A stretch of DNA of 64,000 nucleotides from Platycnemis pennipes (lineage: Eukaryota; Arthropoda; Insecta; Odonata; Platycnemididae). Shown here piece by piece: positions 13,741 to 27,160 of this stretch. Numbering within the stretch: the first letter of the stretch is position 1; the number at the start of each line of letters is the position of its first letter. The notes below the pieces were generated by a model. It was not told the origin of the DNA. It searched no databases and was given only the letters and a program-made list of their open reading frames with translations. The stretch covers positions 8,376,494 to 8,440,493 of the forward strand of contig OW121853.1 of the NCBI GenBank assembly GCA_933228895.1. The letters run 5' to 3'. A program made the translations under genes and the position numbers.

Positions 13741-16090
13741 TTTTTTATACCACTATTATTCCACTAATATTAACTTCGTCACCTCTAGGCAGTACTTTTC
13801 ACCTTATTTTATGCAACACATAAGAGCAAAATAAAAAAATTCAGATAGATAGGTGTTTTCTCTAATGTAATTTCGCCTTATAAATGTATTTCTACCACTC
13901 TTATTCCACTAAAAATAACTTTTTCGCATCTTTGCAGTACGTTTGACTTCATTTTATGCAAAACATAATAGCCAAACAAATTAACATATAGAGAGGTGTT
14001 TTCTAAAAATTTTTTTCTTTTTACAAATTTATATCTATCACTGTTATTGTAATAAAATTACTTTTTTCCCCTCTTCGCATTACTTTTCACTATATTTTAC
14101 GCAAAACTTAATATAAAAACCTAAAATTCAGAATGAGGCGTTTTCTCAAAATTTATTTCTTCCTAAAAAATTTAATTAAAAAAAATTTCGTCACCTCTTC
14201 GCACTACTTTTCACCTCATTTTATGCTAAATTTAATAGCGAAATAAAAACTACAGACAAAGAGGCGTTTTCTCTAATGTAAATTGGCCTAATAAATGTAT
14301 TTCTACCGCTGTTATTCCACTAAAAATAATTTTCTCGCATCTTTGCAGTACGTTTGACTTCATTTTATGCAAAACATATAAGCGAAACAAATTTACGGAT
14401 AGAGAGGCGTTTTCTCAATATTATTTTGCATTTAAAAATTCATATTTATCACTTATTCTAATAAAATTAATTTTTTCCCCTTATCGCAGCAATTTTCGCC
14501 ATATTTTACGCAACACTAAATATTAAAACCTTAAATTCGAAATCAAGCGTTTCTCGAAAGTTATTTCTTCCTAAAAAATTATTTTGTTCACTGTTATTCC
14601 GCTGAAATTAGCTCTTACGCCTCTTTTTAAATGTAAATTGTATCTCATATTATGCAAAACTTATTACAAATCAATAAATTCAGATAATGATGCGTTTTCC
14701 TAAAATTTATTTTTTGTTAAAAAATTTCATTTTTAGCACTGTTATTCCAATAATATTTATCTGTATGCCTCTTCAAAGCAATTTTTACCTTTTTTAATGC
14801 AAAACTGAATAGCAAAACAATAAATTCAGATTAAGATGTGTTTTCTCACAGATTATATCTTGCTAATAAACTCCTTTGTATCACTGTAATTCAAATAATA
14901 TTTACTCTTGTTCTCTTGCTCTTCAATATACTTTTCACCTTATTATCTGCAAATGATAATAGGAAAAAAATTCAAATAGAGAGGCGTTTTATCAAAAGTT
15001 ATTTCCTCTAAATAAATTCATTTCTACCACTGTTTTTTTTCTCGTAATGTTAATTTTTTCGCCTCTTTGCAGTACTTTTAACCATATTTTGCTAAACGCT
15101 TAATATTAAAACATAAAATTCAGAATGAGGAGTTTTGTCAAAAGTTATTTCTTCTTAAAAAATTCATTTTCTCATTGTTATTCCAAATATAGGCTCTTTC
15201 GCCTCTTCTCAAATGTAAATTGAACCTCATTTTATGCAAAACGTAATAGCAACTCAATAAATTCAGATAGAAAGGCGTTTTCTCAAAAGTTATTTCTTCC
15301 TGATAAATACATTTCTGCCACGGTTTTTCCTCTAAAATTTATTTTTTCTCTGCAAAACTGAAAATTTAGAATGAGGCGTTTTCTCAAAATTTATTTCTTC
15401 CTAAAAAATTTCGTTACCTCTTCGCAGTACTTTTCACCTCATTTTATGCTAAATTTTATAGCGAAATAAAAACTACAGACAAAGAGGCGTTTTCTCTAAT
15501 GTAATTTGGCCTAATAAATGTATTTCTACGGCTGTTATTCCACTAAAATAATTTTCTCGCATCTTTGCAGTACGTTTGACTTCATTTTATGCAAAACATA
15601 TAAGCGAAACAAATTTACAGATAGAGAGGCGTTTTCTCAATATTATTTTATATTTAAAAATTCATATTTATCACTTATTCTAATAAAATTAATTTTTTCC
15701 CCATATCGCAGCAATTTTCACCATATTTTACGCAACATTTAATATTAAATCCTTAAATTCAGAATCAGACGTTTTCTCGAAAGTTATTTCTTCCTAAAAA
15801 ATTCATTTCTTCACTGTTATTCCGCTGAAATTAGCTCTTACGCCTCTTTTTAAATGTAAATTGTATCTCATATTATGCAAAACTTATAGCAAATCAATAA
15901 ATTCTGATAAAGATGTATTCTCCTAAAAATTATATCTAGCTAAAAATTGATTTGTTGCACTGTTATTCCAATAATATTTATTTTTACGCCTCTTCCAAGT
16001 ACTTTTCACCATATTTTATGCTTAACTTAATAGCAAAACAAAAAAAATCAGATAGAGAGGCGTTTTATCAAAAGTAACTTACTGCTAAAT

Positions 16091-17400
16091 AACTCATTTC
16101 TACCACTGGTATTCCACTAAATTCAATTTTATCGCCACTTCACAGTTTTTTAAACTCATTTTAATCAACACTTAATTCTAAAAAAAAAAAAAAATTTAAA
16201 AAGAGGCGTTTTTTAAAAAATAAATTTGTTTCCAATACATTAATTTCTACCATTGTTTTTCCATTAAAATTAACTTTTTCGGCTCTTCGCAGTACTTTCC
16301 AAATAATTTCAAGCAAAACATAATACCTAGACAAAAAGTGAGATTTTGGGCGTTTCCTTAAACCTTACTTCTTCTTAATAAATTTTTTTTATACCACTAT
16401 TATTCCACTAATATTAACTTCGTCACCTCTAGGCAGTACTTTTCACCTCATTTTATGCAAAACATAAGCGCAAAATACAAAATTCAGATAGAGAGGCTTA
16501 TTCTCAAAAATTATATCTGGCTGATAAATTCATTTGTAGGACTGTTATTTAAGTAATATTTATCTTTACGCCTCTTCAAAATACTTTTCACCTTATTTCA
16601 TGCTCTACTAGGTAACAAGACAAAAAAAATCAGATAGAGATGCGTTTTATCAAAAGTCACTTCCTGCTAAACAATTCATTTCTACAACTGTTATTCCACT
16701 AAATTTAATTTTTTCGCCACTTCGCAGTTTTTTTAACCTCATTTTATGCTACACTTAAGTGCAAAAAAAATTTCGAAGGAGAAGCGTTTTTTAGAAAGTT
16801 ATTTTGTTTCTAATAAATTGATTTCTACCATTGTTTTTCCATTAAAATTAACTTTTTCGCCTCTTCGCAGTACTTTCTAATTAATTTTATGCAAAACATA
16901 ATATCCAGACAAAAAGTAAAGATTTTGGGCGTTTTGTTAAACCTTATTTGTTCTTAATAAATTTTTTTTATACCACTATTATTCCACTAATATTAACTTC
17001 GTCACCTCTAGGCAGTACTTTTCACCTTATTTTACGCAAAACATAAGAGCAAAATAAAAAAATTCAGATAGATAGGTGTTTTATCTAATGTAATTTCGCC
17101 TAATAAATGTATCTCTACCACTCTTATTCCACTAAAAATAACTTTTTCGCATCTTTGCAGTACGTTTGACTTCATTTTATGCAAAACATAATAGCCAAAC
17201 AAATTAACCGATAGAGAGGTGTTTTCTAAAAATTTTTTTCTATTTACAAATTCATATCTATCACTGTTATTGTAATAAAATTACATTTTTCCCCTTTTCG
17301 CATTACTTTTCACCATATTTTACGCAAAACTTAATATAAAAACCTAAAATTCAGAATGAGGCGTTTTCTCAAAATTTATTTCTTCCTAAAAAATTTATTC
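16091..17400 (+). repeat. Higher-order repeat segment, copy 3
   Basis: This copy matches the start of the 3,901 segment at an offset of 12,190 bp, with the same marker variant ACTGGTATTCCACTAAATTC. Similarity extends for about 1.3 kb before the monomer order changes. Confidence 0.7.
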
Positions 17401-18854
17401 CGAAAAAATTTCGTCACCTCTTCGCCGTACTTTTCACCTCATTTTATGCAAAAGGTAAGAGCAAAATAAAAAATTCAGATAGAGAGGCGTTTTCTCTAAT
17501 GTAATTTGGCGTAATAAATGTATTTCTACCGCTGTTATTCCACTAAAAATAATTTTCTCGCATCTTTGCAGTACGTTTGACTTCATTTTATGCAAAACAT
17601 ATAAGCGAAACAAATTTACAGATAGAGAGGCGTTTTCTCAATATTATTTTGTATTTAAAATTTCATATTTATCACTTATTCTAATTAAATTAATTTTTTC
17701 CCTTTATCGCAGTAATTTTCACCATATTTTACGGAACACTAAATTATTAATCCTTAAATTCAGAATGAGGAGTATTCTCAAAAGTTATTTCTTCCTAAAA
17801 AATTTATTTCCTCATTGTTATTCCAAATAAAGGCTCTTTCGCCTCTTCTCAAATGTAAATTGAACTTCATTTTATGCAAAACGTAATAGCAACTCAATAA
17901 ATTCAGATAGAAAGGCGTTTTCTCAAAAGTTATTTCGTCCTAATAAATTCATTTGTATACGACTGTTTTGCCAATAAGAGTTATTGTTTTGCCTCTTTAA
18001 ATATTTTTCACCTCATTTTATGGAAAACTTTATAGCAAAACAAAAAATTCAGTAAGGCGTTTTCCATAACGTTATTTCTTCCTAAAAATGTATATCTACT
18101 ATTGTTATTCCGCTAAAATTAATTTTTTTGCCTCTTCTCAGTATATTTTACCTCATTTTATGTAAAACTTAATAGAAAAAGAAATTATAATGAGAGTCGT
18201 TTTATAAAATGTTATTTTATTTCTATTAAATTCATTTCTACCAATGTTATTCCACTAAAAATAACTCTTATGCCTCTTCTCAGTATATTTCATCTCATTT
18301 TATAGAAAAGTTTACAGCAAATCCAATAGTTATCAACACACTCATTAGCTTTTCTAATAATATTTAGTGTTTTGTCTCTTAAAAATACTTTTAACTTCAT
18401 TTTATGCAAAACTTGAATGAAAAACAAAAAATTCAGTAAGGCTTTTTCTCAAAAGTTATTTGGTCCTGTTAATACATTTCTGCCACTGTTTTTCCACTAA
18501 AATTAATTTTTTTACCTCTTTGCAGTACTTTTCACCACATTTTACGCAAAACTAGATGTTAAATTTGGAAATTTAGAATGAGGCGTTTTCTCAAAAGTTA
18601 TTTCTTCCTAAAAAATTGATTTCTTCACTGTTAATCTACTAAAATTAGCTCTTACGCCTCTTCTCAAATGTAAATTGTACCTCATTTTATGCAAAACGTA
18701 TAGCAAATCAATAAATTCTGATAAAGATGTATTCTCCTAAAAATTATATCTAGCTAAAAATTGATTTGTTGCACTGTTATTCCAATAATATTTATTTTTA
18801 CGCCTCTTCAAAGTACTTTTCACCCTATTTTATGCTTAACTTAATAGCAAAACA

Positions 18855-21800
18855 AAAAAATTCAGATAGAGAGGTGTTTTCTCAAATGTAATTTCGCCTA
18901 ATAAATGTATTTCTACCACTCTTATTCCACTAAAAATAACTTTTTCGCATCTTTGCAGTACGCTTGACTTCATTTTATGCAAAATATATAAGCGAAACAA
19001 ATTAACAGATAGAGAGGTGTTTTCTAAAAATTTGTTTATTTTTACAAATTTATATCTATCACTGTTATTGTAATAAAATTATTTTTTCCCCACTTCGCAG
19101 TACTTTTCAGCATATTTTACGCAAAACTTAATATAAAAACCTAAAATTCAGAATGAGGCGTTTTCTCAAAATTTATTTCTTCCTAAAAAATGTAATTTAA
19201 AAAAATTTCGTCACCTCTTCGCACTACTTTTCACCTCATTTTATGCTAAATTTAATAGCGAAATAAAAACTACAGACAAAGAGGCGTTTTCTCTAATGTA
19301 ATTTGGCCTAATAAATGTATTTCTACCGCTGTTTTTCCACTAAAAATAATTTTCTCGCATCTTTGCAGTACGTTTGACTTCATTTTATGCAAAACATATA
19401 AGCGAAACAAATTTACAGATAGAGAGGCGTTTTCTCAATATTATTTTGTATTTAAAAATTCATATTTATCACTTATTCTAATAAAATTAATTTTTTCCCC
19501 TTATCGCAGCAATTTTCACCATATTTTACGCAACACTAAATATTAAATCCTTAAATTCAGAATCAGACGTTTTCTCGAAAGTTATTTCTTCCTAAAAAAT
19601 TCATTTGTTCACTGTTAATCCGCTAAAATTAGCTCTTACGCCTCTTTTTAAATGTAAATAGTATCTTATTTTATGCAAAACTTATAGCAAATCAATAAAT
19701 TCAAATAATGATGCGTTTTCCTAAAATTTATTTTTTGCTAAAAAATTTTATTTTTAGCACTGTTATTCCAATAATATTTATTTTTATGCCTCTTCAAAGT
19801 AAGTTATACCTTTTTTTGTGCAAAACTGGATAGCAAAACAATAAATTCAGAATAAAAGGCGTTTTCTCAAAAATTATATCTTGCTAATAATCTCCTTTGT
19901 ATCACTGTTATTCAAATAATATTTACTCTTGTTCCTCTTCAATATATTTTTCACCTTATTATCTGCAAATGATAATCGGAAAAAAAATTGAAATAGAAGT
20001 TTTATCGTTTTATCGAAAGTTATTTCCTCTAAATAAATTCATTTCTTCCACTGTTTATTCCCTTAATGTTAATTTTTTCGCCTCTTTGCAGTACTTTTAT
20101 CCATATTTTGCGCAATGCTTAATAATAAAACCTAAAATTCTGAATGAGGAGTTTTGTCAAAAGTTATTTCTTCCAAAAAAATTCATTTCCTCATTGTTAT
20201 TCCAAATATAGGCTCTTTCGCCTCTTGTCAAATGTAAATTGAACTTCATTTTATGCAAAACGTAATAGTAACTCAATAAATGCAGATAGAAAGGCGTTTT
20301 CTCAAAAGTTATTTCTTCCTAATAAATTCATTTGTATACGACTGTTTTGCCAATAAGAGTTATTTTTTTGCCTCTTAAAATACTTTTCACCTCATTTGAT
20401 GCAAAACTTTATAGCAAAACTTCCTAATAAAATCATTTGTACCACTGGCTTGCCAATCATATTTAAAGTTTGGCCTATTAAAAATACTTTTCACCTCAAT
20501 TTATGCAAAACATTATTGCAAAAATAAAATTCAGTAAGGCGTTTTCTATAACGTTATTTCTTCCTAAAAATGTATATCTACTATTGTTATTCCGCTAAAA
20601 TTAATTTTTTTGCCTCTTCTCAGTATATTTTATCTCATTTTATGTAAAACCTAATAGAAAAAAATTTTTAATGAGAGGCGTTTTATAAAATGTTACTTTA
20701 TTTCTAATAAATTCATTTCTACCAAGGTATTTGCACTAAAAATAACTCTTATGCCACTTCTCAGTATATTTAAACTCATTTTATTGAAAACTTAATAGCA
20801 AAACCAATAGTTATCAACACACTCATTAGCTTTTCTAATAATATTTAGTGTTTTGTCTCTTAAAAATACTTTTCACTTCATTTTAAGCAAAACTTGAATG
20901 AAAAACAAAAAATTCAGTAAGGCTTTTTCTCAAAAGTTATTTCTTCCTATTAATACATTTCTACCACTGTTTTTCCGATAAAATAAAATTTTTCGCCTCT
21001 TTTCTGTACTTTTCACCTTTTTTTACGCAAAACTAGATGTTAAATTTGAAAATTTAGAATGAGGCGTTATCTCAAAAGTTATTTCTTCCTAAAGAATTCA
21101 TTTCTACCACTGGTATTCCACTAAATTTAATTTTTTCGCCACTTCGCAGTTTTTTTAACCTCATTTTATGAAACACTTAATTGCAAAAACAATTTAGAAG
21201 GAGAAGCGTTTTTTAGAAAGTTATTTTGTTTCTAATAAATTGATTTCTACCATTGTTTTTCCATTAAAATTAACTTTTTCGCCTCTTCGCAGTACTTCGC
21301 AGTAGTTAGCCAAACAAATTAACATATAGAGAGGTGTTTTCTGAAAATATTTTTCTTTTTACAAATTTATATCTATCACTGTTATTCTAATAAAAGTAAT
21401 TTTTTCCCCTCTTCGCAGTACTTTTCACCATATTTTACGCAACACTTAATATAAAAACCTAAAATTCAGAATGAGGCGTTTTCTCGAAAGTTATTTCTTT
21501 CTAAAAAATTCATTTCTGCACTGCTATGCAAAACGTGATAGCAAAACCATGAATTCAGATAGAAAGGAGTTTTCTCAAAAGTTATATCACCCTAATAAAT
21601 TCATTTGTACCACTTTTTTGCCAATAATATTTAGTGTTTGGCCTCTTAAAAATACTTTTTACTTCATTTTAAGCAAAACATAAAAGCAAAACAAAAAATT
21701 CAGTAAGGCGTTTTCTCAAAAGATATTTCTTCCTGATAAATACATTTCTGCCACTGCTTTTCCACTAAAATTTATTTTTTCTCCTCTTTGCAGTACTTTT

Positions 21801-22755
21801 CACAACATTTAATGCAAAACGTGAGAGCAAAATAAAAAATTCAGATAGAGAGGCGTTTTCTCAAATGTAATTTCGCCTAATAAATTTAAATCTACCACTG
21901 TTATTCCACTAAAAATAAAATTTTCGCATCTTTGCAGTACGTTTTACCACATTTTACGCAAAACTAGATGTTAAATTTGAAAATTTAGAATAAGGCGTTT
22001 TCTCAAAAGTAATTTCTTACTAAAAAATTGATTTCTTCACTGTTAATCTATTAAAATTAGCTCTTACGCTTCTTCTCAAATATAAATTGTACCTCATTTT
22101 ATGCAAAACTTATAGAATATCAATAAATTCTGATAAAGATGTATTCTCCTAAAAAATTTTATCTAGCTAAAAATTGATTTGTTGCACTGTTATTCCAATA
22201 ATATTTATTTTTACGCCTCTTCAAAGTACTTTTCACCCTATTTTATGCTTAACTTAATAGCAAAACAAAAAAATCAGATAGAGAGGCGTTTCATCAAAAT
22301 CTACTTCCTGCTTAATATTCTTCCACACATATTCATTTCTACCACTTTTATTCAACTAAATTTAATTTTTTCGCCTCTTCGCAGTTTTTTTAACCTCATT
22401 TTATGCAACACATAATACCAAAATAAATATTTAAAAAGAGAGGCGTTTTTTAAAAAGTTATTTTGTTTCTAATAAATTCATATCTACCATTGTTTTTCCA
22501 TTAAAATTATTTTTTTCGGCTCTTCGCAGTACTTTCCAAATAATTTCAAGCAAAACATAATACCTAGACAAAAAGTGAGATTTTGGGCGTTTCCTTAAAC
22601 CTTACTTCTTCTTAATAAATTTATTTTAAACCACTATTATTCCACTAAATAAACTTTATCACATCATCGCAGTACTTTTTACCTAATTTAATGCATAACG
22701 TAAGAGCAAAATAAAAAATTCAGATAGAGAGGCTTATTCTCAAAAATTATATCTG
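18855..22755 (+). repeat. ~3.9-kb higher-order segment, second copy
   Basis: Partner of 4,860-8,740. The abnormal monomer with CTGCACTGCTATGCAAAACG recurs near 21,516. Small differences, such as an extra short insertion near 22,310, distinguish the copies. Confidence 0.8.
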
Positions 22756-25700
22756 GCTGATAAATTCATTTGTTGCACTGTTATTCCAATAATATTTATT
22801 TTTACGCCTCTTCAAAGTACTTTTCACCATATTTTATGCTTAACTTAATAGCAAGAAAAAAAAATCAGATAGAGAGGCGTTTTATCAAAAGTTACTTCCT
22901 GCTAAATAATTCATTTCTACCACTGTTATTCCACTAAATTTAATTTTTTCGCCACTTCGCAGTTTTTTTAACCTCATTTTATGAAACACTTAAGTGCAAA
23001 AAAAATTTCGAAGGAGAAGCGTTTTCTAGAAAGTTATTTTGTTTCTAATAAATTGATTTCTACCATTGTTTTTCCATTAAAATTAACTTTTTCGCCTCTT
23101 CGCAGTACTTTCTAATTAATTTTATGCAAAACATAATATCCAGACAAAAAGTAAAGCTTTTGGGCGTTTTCTTAAACCTTATTTCTTCTTAATAAATTTT
23201 TTTATGCCACTATTATTCCACTAATATTAACTTCGTCACCTCTAGGCAATACTTTTCACCTCATTTTATGCAAAAGGTAAGAGCAAAATAAAAAATTCAG
23301 ATAGATTGGTGTTTTATCTAATGTAATTTCGCCTAATAAATGTATCTCTACCACTCTTATTCCACTAAAAATAACTTTTTCGCATCTTTGCAGTACGTTT
23401 GACTTCATTTTATGCAAAACATAATAGCCAAACAAATTAACATATAGAGAGGTGTTTTCTAAAAATTTTTTTCTTTTTACAAATTTATATCTATCACTGT
23501 TATTGTAATAAAATTACTTTTTTCCCCTCTTCTCATTACTTTTCACCATATTTTACGCAAAACTTAATATAAAAACCTAAAATTCAGAATGAGGCGTTTT
23601 CTCAAAATTTATTTCTTCCTAAAAAATTTATTCCGAAAAAATTTCGTCACCTCTTCGCCGTACTTTTCACCTCATTTTATGCAAAAGGTAAGAGCAAAAT
23701 AAAAAATTCAGATAGAGAGGCGTTTTCTCTAATGTAATTTGGCGTAATAAATGTATTTCTACCGCTGTTATTCCACTAAAAATAATTTTCTCGCATCTTT
23801 GCAGTACGTTTGACTTCATTTTATGCAAAACATATAAGCGAAACAAATTTACAGATAGAGAGGCGTTTTCTCAATATTTTTTTGTATTTAAAAATTCATA
23901 TTTATCACTTATTCTAATAAAATTAATTTTTTCCCCTTATCGCAGCAATTTTCACCATATTTTACGCAACACTAAATATTAAATCCTTAAATTTGGAAGC
24001 AGGCGTTTTCTCGAAAGTTATTTCTTCCTAAAAAATTCATTTGTTCACTGTTATTCCGCTGAAATTAGCTCTTACGCCTCTTTTTAAATGTAAATTGTAT
24101 CTCATATTATGCAAAACTTATAGCAAATTAGAAATTCAGATAATGATGCGTTTTCCTAAAAGTTATTTTTAGCTAAAAAATTTCATTTGTAGCACTGGTA
24201 TTCCAATAATATTTATCTTTATGCCTCTTCAAAGCAATTTTTCCCTTTTTAATGCAAAACTGGATAGCAAAACAATAAATTCAGATTAAGAGGTGTTTTC
24301 TCACAGATTATATCTTGCTAATAAACTCCTTTGTATCACTGTAATTCAAATAATATTTACTCTTGTTCCTCTTCAATATACTTTTCACCTTATTATCTGC
24401 AAATGATAATAGGAAAAAAAAATTCAAATAGAGAGGCGTTTCATTGAAAGTTATTTCCTCTAAATAAATTCATTTCTACCACTGTTTATTCCTGTAATGT
24501 TAATTTTTTCGCCTCTTTGCAGTACTTTTAACCATATTTTGCGCAACGCTTAATATTAAAACCTAAAATTCAGAATGAGGAGTTTTGTCAAAAGTTATTT
24601 CTTCCAAAAAAATTCATTTGTATACCACTGTTTTGCCAATAAGAGTTATTGTTTTGCCTCTTAAAACACTTTTCACCTCATTTGATGAAAAACTTTATAG
24701 CAAAACAAAAAATTCTGTATGGCGTTTTCTCTTGCGATATTTCTTCCTATAATTACACATCTACTACTGTTATTCCACTAAAATTATTTTTTCGCCTCTT
24801 CTCAGTATATTTTACCTCATTTTATGTAAGACTAAATCGGAAAAAAAATAAAAAATAAAGGGATGTGTTTTTTTAAAATGTTAAATTGATTCTAATAAAT
24901 TCATTTCTACCATTGTTATTCCACTAAAAATAACTCTTATGCCTCTTCTCAGTATATTTCACCTCATTTTAAGCAAAACTGAATAGCAAATCCAATGGTT
25001 ATCAACACACTCAATAGTTATTCCAATAATATTTAGTGTTTTGCCTCTTAAAAATACTTTTTACTTCATTTTAAGCAAAACATAATAGCAAAACAAAAAA
25101 TTCAGTAAGGCGTTTTCTCAAAATTTATTCCTTCCTTATAAATACATTTCTGCCACTGCTTTTCCACTAAAATTTATTTTTTCTCCCCCTTGCAGTACTT
25201 TTCACAACATTTAATGCAAAACGTGAGAGCAAAATAAAAAATTCAGATAGAGAGGCGTTTTCTCAAATGCAATTTCGCATAATAAATTTAAATCTACCAC
25301 TGCGATTCCACTAAAAATAAAATTTTCGCATCTTTGCAGTACTTTTTAGCACATTTTACGCAAAACTAGATGTTAAATTTGAAAATTTAGAATGAGGCGT
25401 TTTCTCAAAAGTTATTTCTTCCTGATAAATACATTTCTGCCACGGTTTTTCCTCTAAAATTTATTTTTTCGCCTCTTTGCAGTGATTTTCACAACATTTT
25501 ACGCAAAACTTAATGTTAAAACTGAAAATTTAGAATGAGACGTTTTCTCAAAATTATTTCCTCCTTAAAAATTCATTTCTTCACTGTTAATCTACTAAAA
25601 TTAGCTCTTTCGCCTCTTCTCAAATGTAAATTGTACCTCATGTTATGCAAAACGTAATAGCAACTCAATAAATTCAGATAAAGATGTATTCTCCTAAAAA

Positions 25701-25866
25701 TTATATCTAGCTAAAAAATTGATTTGTTGCACTGTTATTCCAATAATATTTACTTTTTCCGCCTCTTCAAAGTATTTTTCACCCTATTCTATGCTTAACT
25801 TAATAGCAAAACAAAAAAAATCTGATAGAGAGGCGTTTTATCAAAAGTAACTTACTGCTAAATAAC

Positions 25867-27160
25867 TCATTTCTACCACTGGTATTCCACTAAATTTAAT
25901 TTAATCGCCACTTCACAGTTTTTTGAACTCATTTTAATGAACACTTAATACTAAAAAAAAAATTTAAAAAGAGAGGCGTTTTTTAAAAAATAAATTTGTT
26001 TCCAATAAATTAATTTCTACCATTGTTTTTCCATTAAAATTAACTTTTAGGCTCTTCGCAGTACTTTCCAAATAATTTCAAGCAAAACATAATACCTAGA
26101 CAAAAAGTGAGATTTTGGGCGTTACCTTAAACCTTACTTCTTCTTAATAAATTTTTTTTATACCACTATTATTCCACTAATATTAACTTCGTCACCTCTA
26201 GGCAGTACTTTTCACCTCATTTTATGCAAAACATAAGCGCAAAATACAAAATTCAGATAGAGAGGCTTATTCTCAAAAATTATATCTGGCTGATAAATTC
26301 ATTTGTAGCACTGTTATTTAAATAATATTTATCTTTACGCCTCTTCAAAATACTTTTCACCTTATTTCATGCTCTACTTGGTAGCAAGACTAAAAAAATC
26401 AGATAGAGAGGCGTTTTATCAAAAGTTACTTCCTGCTAAATAATTCATTTCTACAACTGTTATTCCACTAAATTTAATTTTTTCGCCACATCGCAGTTTT
26501 TTTAACCTCATTTTATGCAACACTTAAGTGCAAAAAAAATTTCGAAGGAGTAGCGTTTTTTAGAAAGTTATTTTGTTTCTAATAAATTGATTTCTACCAT
26601 TGTTTTTCCATTAAAATTAACTTTTTCGCCTCTTCGCAGTACTTTCTAATTAATTTTATGCAAAACATAATATCCAGACAAAAAGAAAAGATTTTGGGCG
26701 TTTTCTTAAACCTTATTTCTTCTTAATAAATTTTTTTTATACCACTATTATTCCACTAATATTAACTTCGTCACCTGAAGGCAATACTTTTCACCTCATT
26801 TTACGCAAAACATAAGAGCGAAATAAAAAAATTCAGATAGATAGGTGTTTTATCTAATGTAATTTCGCCTAATATATGTATCTCTACCACTCTTATTCCA
26901 CTAAAAATAACTTTTTCGCATCTTTGCAGTACGTTTGACTTAATTTTATGCAGAACATAATAGCCAAACAAATTAACAGACAGAGAGGTGTTTTCTAAAA
27001 ATTTTTTTCTATTTACAAATTCATATCTATCACTGTTATTGTAATAAAATTACTTTTTTCCCCTCTTCGTCATACTTTTCACCATATTTTACGCAAAACT
27101 TAATATAGAAACCTAAAATTCAGAATGAGGCGTTTCCTCAAAATTTATTTCTTCCTAAAG
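25867..27160 (+). repeat. Higher-order repeat segment, copy 4
   Basis: The first several hundred bases are nearly identical to positions 1 onward (offset 25,866), closer than to the copies at 3,901 or 16,091. For example, both have TAATTTAATCGCCACTTCAC. This indicates duplication at a scale above 25 kb within the array. Confidence 0.75.
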
